A stretch of DNA of 64,000 nt from positions 62,001 through 126,000 of the forward strand of contig MPUH01000051.1 in assembly GCA_001970955.1 (NCBI GenBank). Reading direction: 5' to 3'. Of the stretch, positions 37,316 through 47,036 are shown piece by piece. Source of the stretch: Stentor coeruleus (lineage: Eukaryota > Ciliophora > Heterotrichea > Heterotrichida > Stentoridae). Each line of letters begins with the position of its first letter. Position 1 is the stretch's first letter. Below the pieces are notes generated by a model. It searched no databases. It saw nothing but the letters and a program-made list of their open reading frames with translations, and was not told the DNA's origin. Both the position numbers and the translations under genes were made by a program.

Positions 37316-38098
37316 CTACCCTAATTCAGTCTTAGTCATTTTCCTCTTAAGTTTAGTTGACTCAAGTTTATCCATCATCTCTTTATCAATAAGCTCAGGA
37401 TTTGCAATAATCGCTTTAACCGCTTCAACTTGGTTACGAACCGCAGCATACAAATTTTTGCTATACATTCTCAAACTACTTGCATTAATCAAATTCCCAA
37501 TAATCGGTTTTTCGAATAACTTTTTAAACTCATCCATTGTAATCTCATTACCTACATCTTCAAAAATAATTTCCAAATAAACTTTTATTGTTGAGTTTCT
37601 AAATCTTCTAAGCTGAAGTTTGTATTTTTCAATCGAAGGTCTTTCTTCTGATGTACAAAGCCTTAAAGCTAGAGATGGAAGGTACTGAAAAGAAATTCTA
37701 CAGATATCTTTAAGCATTGTTTGAATTTCTTCATAAGCCAAAGTCTTAGATGCATCAATGTCGTAGTTTTGGAAAAGCAGTTGGATTTTTTCTTCTTTAG
37801 TCCCTATGCCTAAGAATATGCCTAATAATGTGAATTCTCTTACACTATAACTGTATTCGTTTTGATTGTATATTTGCATGAAGAAATCAGATATTATAGG
37901 GTCTTTATAGTTAATGCCCAAGTTTCGGCAAGATAATTCGAATTGGATTTGGGACATTTGAAGATTGTAACTGTTACGATGGGTGATTCTGTCTATGTCA
38001 ATTGATTTGCATTTAAAAAGGCCTAGGTAATTTTCGGAATTGTGGATTAGTTCATCACAGCTCTTGTGGTCTAAATGTCTTGATGAGCAACAGCCCAT
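37316..38098 (-). CDS. lipid-anchored EF-hand protein, 260 aa
   Basis: The N-terminus MGCCSSRH has Gly2, Cys3 and Cys4, a strong dual acylation signal. The body is helical with at least one usable EF-hand loop, DIDASKTLAYEE (about residue 115). Neighbouring segments (SVREFTLLGIFLGIG before, NEITMDEFKKLF after) have the spacing of degenerate EF-hands, similar to the NCS/KChIP-like or calcineurin-B-like calcium sensors. The C-terminus is Lys-rich. Likely a membrane-attached calcium sensor; partner unknown. Plus strand right of the start is G-rich (38100-38220), fitting the promoter composition. Confidence 0.82.
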   Translation of the reverse strand: MGCCSSRHLDHKSCDELIHNSENYLGLFKCKSIDIDRITHRNSYNLQMSQIQFELSCRNLGINYKDPIISDFFMQIYNQNEYSYSVREFTLLGIFLGIGTKEEKIQLLFQNYDIDASKTLAYEEIQTMLKDICRISFQYLPSLALRLCTSEERPSIEKYKLQLRRFRNSTIKVYLEIIFEDVGNEITMDEFKKLFEKPIIGNLINASSLRMYSKNLYAAVRNQVEAVKAIIANPELIDKEMMDKLESTKLKRKMTKTELG

Positions 38099-38756
38099 TT
38101 ATTTTTATAGGTTTTTCATGGTTTTTGTAAGAAAAATATTTTAGGTAAGGCTTGGGAAATTTAGGTGTTGGGTTTTAGGCTTTTGCAGGGTTTTGGAATA
38201 AATTATTGTATTTCTATATTGCTTTATGGAAGGTTTATCTCAAGAAATACAAAAGTAAAGTCAAGCAAAAAGTTGTCTGATAACTATTTAATTTAAAAAA
38301 TTTTCGCATAAGCTTCATGCATTTTACACAAGGAAGGTGTTCATTATTAAATACCATACTCTATACAATATTTTAACTAGTTAATGATTTTTTATATCCA
38401 TAAGAAAATTACTTGTTTGCTTAAAAAAGTTTAAAAATTTTCTTAACGAATTTCTTCTGTTCTATAAGAAAAATTATAATTCTCATGAGCTTTAACTTCA
38501 CTAACCTTATCATTCCTAAGAACAAAATCATTAGAATAAAATTTTTATGAAAATCAAAAATCAAATGTAGATCTTAGTAAGATAAATAATTCTAGTAAAA
38601 AATATAAACTCTTTCTACGTGACGATAAAAAAAAACATAAATTAAACTTAACCACTTACCTTAAAAAATAAATATACCCACTATTAAATAAAACTCAGTT
38701 GATTCTTACATTAAAAAAGCTAAACCTCTAACTTATAAATAATTCCTAAATATATT
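38099..38756. other. intergenic
   Basis: G-rich to about 38210, then AT-rich without skew. A 34-codon coding-like patch on the minus strand (38443-38544, core RNDKVSEVKAHENYNF) may be a relic. A C-rich segment precedes 38757. Confidence 0.45.
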
Positions 38757-39506
38757 TTAATAAATCACTAAATCTTTTCTATACTCGAAATCTTCCATAA
38801 ACGAAAATGATGGGAGAAATCCAACATAGGTTTCTTCCTTATTCCCCAAAACACTTTCATTATATCCTTGCGAAACCGGTTCATAAAAATCAGTTACAAA
38901 AACTTTTGAAACTAGTGATTTCGAACTGATTTTCATATCAGCTTCTAAAGATGGAAGTTCTCTTTGTACCTGGCATTGATAGAGATTCATAGCATTAAAA
39001 GCATCTTGAGAAAGTTTAGTTTTTTCGAAAAATGATGCTTTAATTTTTTTGTCCGCTAAAAGTATTGACCGAATTTCGCCGTTTTGTAGTATCTTAAATG
39101 ACCGGAAAAAAATTTGCTCCTTTGCTATTTTGTTACGATTAAATTTGCAAAGATTTCGATTAACAGTAGCGTACATGAAATTTTTTATCTGGTTTTCAGT
39201 CCTACCAGGTAAATGCTGTGCGATCTTCGACCACTGATTTCCAAGTTTTATAAGACAGTCTATGATAGTAGTTATTTCAGAATCGTTAAAAGGACTATCC
39301 TTTTTCTCGACACAAAGATTGTTAAACCATCTGTCACGACATTGTTTTGGGCTTCTGATAGCACTTGTCACATCTTTGAAATTGTTAGAAATAAGAGTCC
39401 ATTTTCTAGAGCCATACTTATGGACGAGTGCCCTTAATATTTCATCTTCCTATGTTTGTTTTACCTCCTGATTCCAAAGCTTTGCCTTGTACTTTCTATA
39501 TACCAT
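38757..39506 (-). CDS. Myb-like DNA-binding protein (spliced, 244 aa)
   Basis: Two Myb/SANT repeats lie at the N-terminus. The first exon (39465-39506) and the start of exon 2 (to 39449) are joined by removing the 15-nt intron GTAAAACAAACATAG. The joined product begins MVYRKYKAKLWNQEEDEIL, giving a complete first repeat (W...EEDEIL...YGSRKWTLIS) that runs into RSPKQCRDRWFNNL. The second repeat has FNDSEITTIIDCLIKLGNQW, then SKIAQHLPGRTENQIKNF. Without the intron the first repeat would be lost. This R2R3-like arrangement binds DNA and suggests a transcription regulator in the nucleus. The C-terminal 130 residues carry no recognised domain. Target genes unknown. Confidence 0.88.
39450..39464 (-). 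other. 15-nt spliceosomal intron in the Myb gene
   Basis: On the minus strand GTAAAACAAACATAG: GT start, AG end, A at positions 4 and 10. Contains an in-frame stop (TAG) that hides the first exon. Confidence 0.9.
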
Positions 39507-40559
39507 TGAAATTATATTAAAAATAAATTATTCAGTCCTTTCTGAGCTATAAAAGCGTTAAAACGATTTTTAAAGTCTATAATAAGCTCAAAATATTATT
39601 TTGTTCTAGTATGCACATGAAAACCTTATCGTCTAGTTTTGTAAGGTGTATTGCTGAAATTCTGTTGAACTTAATTAATTAGGTCTAATCTTTCATTTAT
39701 TATATAATTTCTAAGAGAATTTTAGGTCTCTTAATGGGTTATGATAAAGATGAAATCTTTTTAGACTAATTCTTATTTAACATTTCCAGCAAAATTTATA
39801 AAACATAAAATAATTATGTCTTTATTTTGGCATCGATAATAGAAAAGCCTTCATCCTGCTTAATGAAAAATATTTAACTTGATAAAGTTAGTTAGTTAGA
39901 AAATATATCGTTCACAGTCGTAAACTCTGTATTAATCAATTTTATATTTAACTTGATAAAGCATTATTTGTAATATATAAGCTTATAAGTAAGTACTTTA
40001 CTGAACTGCTATTTATTACATGAAGGGTAGACCCAGAAATCACATTGCGAATTGATGATTATTAATATATAAGAGAAAAAGTATATTATTACCAGGTTTT
40101 TATCCTTCATATATGCGAAAACAAAGTAGTTTTTTTTTTAAACTACAAATACATCAACCTCTAAAATTGTTTCTTGTTACGAGCTGATATCATTTATCAA
40201 AAATTGATAATCAGCTAAGACTGCAGATCAAGTCCTATTTAGTGTTTAAATACAACAAAAAAATTAGATTATATAAATGGCATCAACAAATATCTAAACT
40301 ATTTATTTCATAATATTTGATTTATATATATGACCTAAATGCATATATAAATAAGCCAAATTTTATAACAGCATCATCATCATAATATTCTTTGTATATT
40401 TTCAGGTGATCATAATGGGTTTTATATAAGATTTTACTATAAACTATAATAAATTTTATACAAAAGTTGGGGATAGCAATCCTAATAAAATTCCCCATTC
40501 CTAAAAGTCATATCTTACTGTATCTTTAAATACACATTTCTCCAAATCCTTATATAAAA
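39507..40559. other. large AT-rich intergenic region
   Basis: No gene or RNA recognised over about 1 kb. The sawtooth skew is weak until about 40480, where C-rich leader sequence begins before the next start. Confidence 0.5.
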
Positions 40560-43500
40560 ATGATAAGGGTGCAAGATTCACTAGAAACCGAAAATCAGAT
40601 CAAAAAGCAGCTATTTTTAAAATCCTCAAACCCAAAAACCTTATCAAACGAATTCCTACCTAGCTACTACACTAATAATTTTGCCAACATAGACAAAAGT
40701 GATAAAAACCTCTTAGAAATCCTTGAGTTAGAAAACACAGAATCTTCAACAATGCAAAATAAACTCATGATAAGAGATCTAAAAAAAAAAGGACACAAAC
40801 GAGTTGCTGAAGATATTTTGGCAAGAGAAGAAGAAGCTATAAGATCAAAACTCAAAAGTAAAAACTTAATATTAAAGTCTGATACAAATATCGAACAATG
40901 TACAGACCCTTTGTTTTTTATAGATGATAAAGGACAAGTGGATTTAAGTCAGTGTATTGGGATGGAAAAACAAGATAAAGTTCAGGTTATTAAAATTCAA
41001 AAGCATATTGAAGATATTGACAAAGCAAAAAATGATGATATTAAGGATTCAATATGTAAGAAAATAACTAAAAGTTATAAGCAGGAAGCTATAGAAAAAA
41101 AATATATAAAAGTAAATGAGGAAGTTTTACTTGATGATAATAATAAGAAATATAGTTACCCTATGTGGATGAGAAATTCTAAGGAAGATAAAGGAAAAAA
41201 AGATATAGTACGAAAAAGAAATAAGGGGGATGATAATAAAGATTTTATAAGATATGAAACACCTTATAGAAAATATAAAACAAATCCTTGGGAATTTGAG
41301 AAAAATGACAAAAGACAGAATGAGTTTAGGAATTCAATTGGCAATGGTCATGAAAAATATCTTCTTGGTTTTGAAGAGGGTAAAAAGTGTGGGGATAACT
41401 TTGATAGTAGGAAAGAGAAAGGGTTATGGAAAGTAGAAGAATCTGATAAGCCTAGACGTAATTATGATAAAAAATATTATGGTGAGAAATCAGAAAATGA
41501 TTATGGGATGGGTAGAAAAAATTGGGGATACACAATTAAGCCTTGGACTGAGAAACAGGATTATGAAATGCAGAATGTTTGGGATAAGCAATCAAAACAA
41601 AAGTTTTATCAAAGGTCTGGTTGGAATTCTGAACACAAAAATCAAGAAAAATCATCAAATACTGAGTTTTCGTCTAAAAACAATAAATATAAGAAAAGAG
41701 ATAGTTCAGAACTAGATGCTTGGGGTTATCAAAATCAAAGCCTATTTTTAGGGAATTTAACCCAGGGCGATAATATGACTACTGATTGTCAGACTAAATG
41801 GCCAAATCCTCAAGGTAATAATCCAAGAAATTATCAGCAAAAGCAATATTATAAAGATAAAAATGACTCAAATTTCAAACCAAAAAGCTATTCTGTAAGC
41901 CCAAAACTCGATAATAAAATGGAAAAAAATATAAAAACTAATGAGTGGACATCAGGATCAAAAGATACTAAAAATAAACCTAATCAAACAAAACTAGATA
42001 ATTTCGAGGCTGTGAGTTCAACAGATAAAAGTTCTTTAGATATACAAAATAAAAGTAAAAATCGCTCATCAAGTCCGTTTTCTAGTAACTATACTAATAA
42101 TATCCCTTATAATGAGTATAATAGTCAAAAAGTTTCATTGAAGAATAATCATTATAATAAAAACCAACCAAATGTTAAATCTGAGAATCCTTTGAATCAA
42201 GCTAGAAATGATTCTGGCAAGCAAGTTTGCCATGATGATAAAAATATATGTGAAGATCATGAAGAAAAGCATATATGGGAACCTTGTTATAAGAAAAAAT
42301 ACACAGATTTTAATAAAAGTAAGAAACATAGTTCAAATGAGGATTCTAATAATAAATTGGAAGAGTCTTGCGAAAATTCTAGAACAAAAAAGGTATCATT
42401 TTCATCTGAAATATTAGATAAACCATGTGAGTTTATTAACACAAACGATGCTTTAGACCTATCTAAATCTATATTACAATATAAAAATACCTCATCCAAC
42501 ATTGATTTTTTATCAAAACCCTCACATGATATATCTAAAAATTTTATATCCGATACTATTATATCAGATACCACATATATTATACAAAATCATGATAAAT
42601 CCTTATCAAATCCTCATCCTAGCACCGATTTACCATCAAACTCAAAGGAAAATCATAACAATTCATTGATAATAGCCGAAAACCCAACACTTAATAGTAA
42701 TGATTTGAATCCATCAATTAATAATAGTCTTTTAAATCCTGAAACAAATCCTCCAGTCTATTCATCATCTTATGCTATGTTGTTTTCAGATATACTTAAA
42801 AAGCCTGAAGTTACAAAAAATGAACTTATTGATAAAAATAGTAAAAAAATATGTAAGATGGTATGTGAGCCGCAGATTTCTCTTGGATGCAATAGTGTTG
42901 TAATAAAAAAAAATACTAGTGTGGAGAAGATAGAAGTTCTTAAAAATGTGTTAAATAAAAAAAAATGCAAAAAAAATGAATTTAAGCTTCAGGCACCGTG
43001 TTGGATTAGTTGTTGTACTGTTGGAAAGGATAGTGATAAGGAGAAAAAGCGAAATTATAATGAAATAAGTGTGGTAAATAGCGATAAGGATGCTTGTGGA
43101 TGTAAAGAACATTTTAATGATATAATCAAAAAAGTTTCTAAAGGAAATAAAGTAATCTCTCAATCTGAAAATATACAAGAAAACTTTAAATTATTTGGAA
43201 ACAACAACCTAAACACAGTCCAGAAACCCCTAAATAACATGAAAAACTGTATCCTCAAAGACAAGAATTCAGGGTTAAAACCAGAACTAACAATAACCAA
43301 AAATCAAGAAAAGTCAAAAAACGATTTTATAAATCACACAAACACTTTTCAACAAAAAATATCATTTCCTCCATGCAACATTATAAACAAAGAAATCATA
43401 AACGATTCTTATCTTTCAAACCAACTACCTAGCATATCATCTAACCATCCAGAAATATTTTTTAATGAAAAATCCCAACAAACAGCCATAAATTATCCTA

Positions 43501-44378
43501 TTCCACAATCAGGTAAAATAAATATCATATTAGACGAAATTCCTTTTAAAGAAATATCTCAATCTCATCATAAAAATTCTGATTATAACAAGCAACATAA
43601 ATTCATTGATTTTACAAATACTTTAACTTCAAAATTACAAGATCATAGTCCTTCAAAATCTGCGAAAACACAGAAAAGTTTTATTGAGAAATTATCTTCA
43701 AATAAACAATCAGGGTTAAAAAACTGTACAAAAAATATTAAACAAAAAAAAATCTCACAATATTTCCCTAAAGACCCTATAGGTTTTGGGGCTTATTTTC
43801 CATCAGACTTACAAAAAAAACCTAATTTTCCAATTATGTCTTCTAAATCTCTTATAAAAAATATTGTTTATAGAAACCCTTTGAAGTTAGAAAGGATTGA
43901 AAATGGTATGAATCAAATCAACACTTTATTTGAGCCTATGAGCTTTAATAAAACTTTTGGAACTTATAATCAAAATACAACACCTTGTTTTGTTGATGAT
44001 TATTATTTGGATAAAAGAAATTCTTATAATCAAAATCCTTTGTGTTTTGGTAATGATTTCAATAATTTAAAGGAGTCGTTTATAGAAAAACTACCTTTAA
44101 AAAGACAGGGTTCAGAATTGGGTTTGTATAGTAAATCGGTTAAAAAAGTTAAAGGACCTAAGTTTTATGATAAAGCTTATAAGAAAGTTGATAAGAATAC
44201 TTATTTAGGGAGTCATAATGAGGAGTTAAAATGTGATAAGAAGCATTTTTATAAAGAAGATACTGTAGAGAATAAGAATTTTCATCAGCAGGCTTGGAAA
44301 CAAGATGAAGGAAAGACTTTGCATACGTCTAGCTCATACTGTAATTATGATTTGCATGGAAAAAAATATAGGTTATAA
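40560..44378 (+). CDS. very long low-complexity protein, 1272 aa, unknown function
   Basis: One uninterrupted frame of 1272 codons. Composition is dominated by Asn, Lys, Ser and Glu. Residues about 195-400 are unusually rich in Trp, Tyr, Gly and Lys (for example WGYTIKPWTEKQDY). About 400-720 are Asn/Ser-rich, and scattered CxxC-like Cys occur near 800-870 without a recognisable fold. No membrane segment or signal peptide. Long disordered proteins of this kind are often RNA-granule components, but no RNA-binding domain is visible and I give no function. Composition on the plus strand flips from G-rich (43021-43080) to C-rich (43201-43260) inside the frame. Confidence 0.75.
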   Translation: MIRVQDSLETENQIKKQLFLKSSNPKTLSNEFLPSYYTNNFANIDKSDKNLLEILELENTESSTMQNKLMIRDLKKKGHKRVAEDILAREEEAIRSKLKSKNLILKSDTNIEQCTDPLFFIDDKGQVDLSQCIGMEKQDKVQVIKIQKHIEDIDKAKNDDIKDSICKKITKSYKQEAIEKKYIKVNEEVLLDDNNKKYSYPMWMRNSKEDKGKKDIVRKRNKGDDNKDFIRYETPYRKYKTNPWEFEKNDKRQNEFRNSIGNGHEKYLLGFEEGKKCGDNFDSRKEKGLWKVEESDKPRRNYDKKYYGEKSENDYGMGRKNWGYTIKPWTEKQDYEMQNVWDKQSKQKFYQRSGWNSEHKNQEKSSNTEFSSKNNKYKKRDSSELDAWGYQNQSLFLGNLTQGDNMTTDCQTKWPNPQGNNPRNYQQKQYYKDKNDSNFKPKSYSVSPKLDNKMEKNIKTNEWTSGSKDTKNKPNQTKLDNFEAVSSTDKSSLDIQNKSKNRSSSPFSSNYTNNIPYNEYNSQKVSLKNNHYNKNQPNVKSENPLNQARNDSGKQVCHDDKNICEDHEEKHIWEPCYKKKYTDFNKSKKHSSNEDSNNKLEESCENSRTKKVSFSSEILDKPCEFINTNDALDLSKSILQYKNTSSNIDFLSKPSHDISKNFISDTIISDTTYIIQNHDKSLSNPHPSTDLPSNSKENHNNSLIIAENPTLNSNDLNPSINNSLLNPETNPPVYSSSYAMLFSDILKKPEVTKNELIDKNSKKICKMVCEPQISLGCNSVVIKKNTSVEKIEVLKNVLNKKKCKKNEFKLQAPCWISCCTVGKDSDKEKKRNYNEISVVNSDKDACGCKEHFNDIIKKVSKGNKVISQSENIQENFKLFGNNNLNTVQKPLNNMKNCILKDKNSGLKPELTITKNQEKSKNDFINHTNTFQQKISFPPCNIINKEIINDSYLSNQLPSISSNHPEIFFNEKSQQTAINYPIPQSGKINIILDEIPFKEISQSHHKNSDYNKQHKFIDFTNTLTSKLQDHSPSKSAKTQKSFIEKLSSNKQSGLKNCTKNIKQKKISQYFPKDPIGFGAYFPSDLQKKPNFPIMSSKSLIKNIVYRNPLKLERIENGMNQINTLFEPMSFNKTFGTYNQNTTPCFVDDYYLDKRNSYNQNPLCFGNDFNNLKESFIEKLPLKRQGSELGLYSKSVKKVKGPKFYDKAYKKVDKNTYLGSHNEELKCDKKHFYKEDTVENKNFHQQAWKQDEGKTLHTSSSYCNYDLHGKKYRL

Positions 44379-45783
44379 TAGTGTTATTGTAAGATTGATA
44401 CATTATATGATTTTTTTTTTTCATTATAAGGATTATGGAAGTTTGTGTTATAAATATGATGATTTTTCATGACTAGGTGTATTTTCCTCTTCTCTTCGTA
44501 CTTAAAACCTATTAATAATATTATCATCAATGAGAAAACTCCTCAAAACATATTTTATTTTTAATCTAACTTATATAGTCTAATGTTAATAAAATCAAAT
44601 ATTTTCACAACATACAAATTTTTTTATTCAAACTATTTCAAAATCCCTTATTAAACTTAATCCTAATCCAAATGATTAACATTATTGCTTTTATTATTTA
44701 ATCATTTGATTTTTTTTAATTCTTTTAATAAATCTCCTTCTAATAAACTTATGCTATTTATATCTAAACGGAGTTTTTTTTTATCGATCCTTAAACATTA
44801 ATAGCGTGTCTGCCCTTATATCTTAAGTATCAAGAAAGTTATTGTAAAAGGGTATTTAGTAAAAGTTATTTTTATGTTGATTATGAGCTTTTCAACACTT
44901 CGATTTATATTGATGAATATTTTAGTACTATTTGATATGGATAAGTAAGTATTAAACTTAGAAATAAGAATAAGTAGTATGAAAAAATAAACGACTATTA
45001 ATATCATCTCCCTAGATAAAATGGGTTCAGTTAAGCCTTGAGGCACTTTTCGATATATGTTTAGCTTTTTTAGTTTGCTTTTTAACAGCCTTACTAATTT
45101 TTTTAATGAATGAAGATTAGGTTAATATGCTTTTTGGATGAGGTGAATTTGTATAGTTAGCTAATATATTAAAAAATTTTAAATCAGGTCGAAGAGTAAA
45201 TATAGGATTTTTAACTAGGTTTATTAGCTTATAATGATTTGTTTTAAGAAAATGGTATTTTAGGTGAAACTATTTTTACTATAATTCTATACAATTAGCA
45301 CTTAGGCTAATAGGCTTAATTTTAAAAAATTATAGATTTAATGCATTTCCTAAAATAAAAAAATCATATTTAACTAAAAATAATCTATAATAAATAGTTT
45401 TAATATAATCCCTAAGCCACATATCACAGCCTACCAACAGCCATACCCAAATTCACACTAATTTCTTAAAACATAATTTATCTACATCTCTAAAATCCTA
45501 ACCCAAATCCAAACCCTTTATATTCCTTCTTCAATACCTTAAATCTTAATAAATTCCATCTCTCTACAACTTGCACTATCTTTATTTTTCCCTTTAAATA
45601 CCTTACTTTTTTTCTTATCCTAATCCTCCTATAAATAAAATCTATACTACCTTATCCTTTTAAACCTTTATCTAAATACAATCAATCAAAAAGCCTTTAA
45701 TCCAAACAATTAAATTCTTATATTATATCATAGAAAAAAAATAGTACTTCATACAATTCTTAGTAACGGAAGTATATATAAAA
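44379..45783. other. large intergenic region
   Basis: About 1.4 kb without a credible gene. A 76-codon minus-strand frame at 44816-45046 is Ile/Phe-rich and probably chance. From about 45410 to 45700 the plus strand is strongly C-rich and G-poor, the promoter side of the STPGR gene. Confidence 0.5.
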
Positions 45784-47007
45784 ATGAAAAAGTCTTCTCC
45801 TGCATGGACCCTAATAGGTCGAAAGCAAGACTCAACACAAAACATTGTCCCAGGGCCTGGAGCTTATAACCCTAATTTATCAAACCTTGAAAAAAGTCCA
45901 ACTTGTAGAATTGGCAAATCAAATCGTTTACTAAGAAGTACTTCAAATAATCCAGGACCAGGGTCATACAATCCAAAACTTCAATCAAAAGTATCCCCAA
46001 GAGCAGTGTAAATTTTATATAGCATTGGAACTTCAAAAAGAGGAAAATTTGAAGCTAAAGAAATAACTCCAGGACCAGGACAATATGAAAAATCTATATT
46101 GTTAAAAGGACCAAGCTATAGTATGATGGGGAATAGAATTGATAATAAAAGTAGTTCAGTTCCTGGACCTGGACAATACAATCCTAAAGAAGATGGGGGT
46201 AAAACTGTTGTTCCAGCATATGCTATAGGTAAAGCTAAGAGAATGAGTTCTAAAGACTTTGGAGTTCCAGGACCTGGCGCTTATGATTCTTCTCCTGGAA
46301 GTACAGGACCTAAGTGGAAAGTTGGAACACAGCCAAGATTGAATGTTTCATTAGAAAATATCCCTGGTCCTGGCGCTTATGATTGCTCTTCAGAAATGTC
46401 TATGCCGGCATATTCTATGACAGCTAGACGACCTGCAACTTCAGGAAGTTCAGTCCCTGGCCCAGGGACATACTCGCCCAAGCAATTTTTTTCGTCAATA
46501 AACTACTCAGTGGGTAACGCGAAAAGGAATTCACATTCAATTTCTGATGTCCCAGGCCCAGCTAGTTATAATATTGAAAGCCCAAAGACCAGGGGGACGA
46601 AAATCGGGTCAAGCAAACGTGATTGGATATTTGGTAACTGTAAAAACCCAGGCCCAGGAGCATATGAGACCCATATAGCTTGGCAAGGGCCGAAATTCAG
46701 TTTACGAAGCAAACATAAACTTAAAACTTCAAATGAAAACCCAGTAATCCTTATATAGGGACCTGGAAACTATAACCCTGTACCAGCATTAAAATCAGAA
46801 CCTGCATGGAGAGTTGGCTTACAAAAACGCGAAGTTTCACATGACAACAACATCCCAGGACCAGGATCATATGAAAAAAAATCCTCATTAAGTGGTCCAA
46901 AATGGGCATTTACAAGAACCCCAAGAAACAGAGAATCTTCACTTGACTCCCCAGGCCCAGGAGCATATGAAATCAAAGCTACCGTTCCAGACATGTCCGC
47001 ATATTAG
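45784..47007 (+). CDS. PG-rich repeat (STPGR/ODF3-like) protein, 397 aa, two introns
   Basis: Exons 45784-46007, 46023-46743 and 46759-47007 give one 397-codon frame when two 15-nt introns are removed. The protein is a chain of sperm-tail PG-rich repeats: PGPGAYNP, PGPGSYNP, PGPGQYE, PGPGQYNP, PGPGAYDS, PGPGAYDC, PGPGTYSP, PGPASYNI, PGPGAYET, PGPGNYNP, PGPGSYEK and PGPGAYEI, spaced by about 30-35 residues. The second junction restores a perfect PGPGNYNP repeat, which strongly supports splicing. STPGR proteins lie on or inside microtubules of axonemes and in ciliates on cortical microtubules. No other domain. It ends in DMSAY. It is convergent with the 524-aa coiled-coil gene, 29 bp apart. Confidence 0.93.
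46008..46022 (+). other. 15-nt spliceosomal intron 1 of the STPGR gene
   Basis: GTAAATTTTATATAG with A at positions 4 and 10. Removal changes the junction to AVIGTSKRG, in line with the other repeat spacers. Confidence 0.93.
46744..46758 (+). other. 15-nt spliceosomal intron 2 of the STPGR gene
   Basis: GTAATCCTTATATAG with A at positions 4 and 10. Removal joins AACCCA to GGACCT and restores the repeat NPGPGNY. Confidence 0.95.
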
Positions 47008-47036
47008 CCTATATACTTTTAAATCTTTTTGTAGAA

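Noticed and set aside
44816-45046. 76-codon minus-strand frame
   Set aside because: Ile/Phe/Thr-rich, no motif, in a gap without skew signals.
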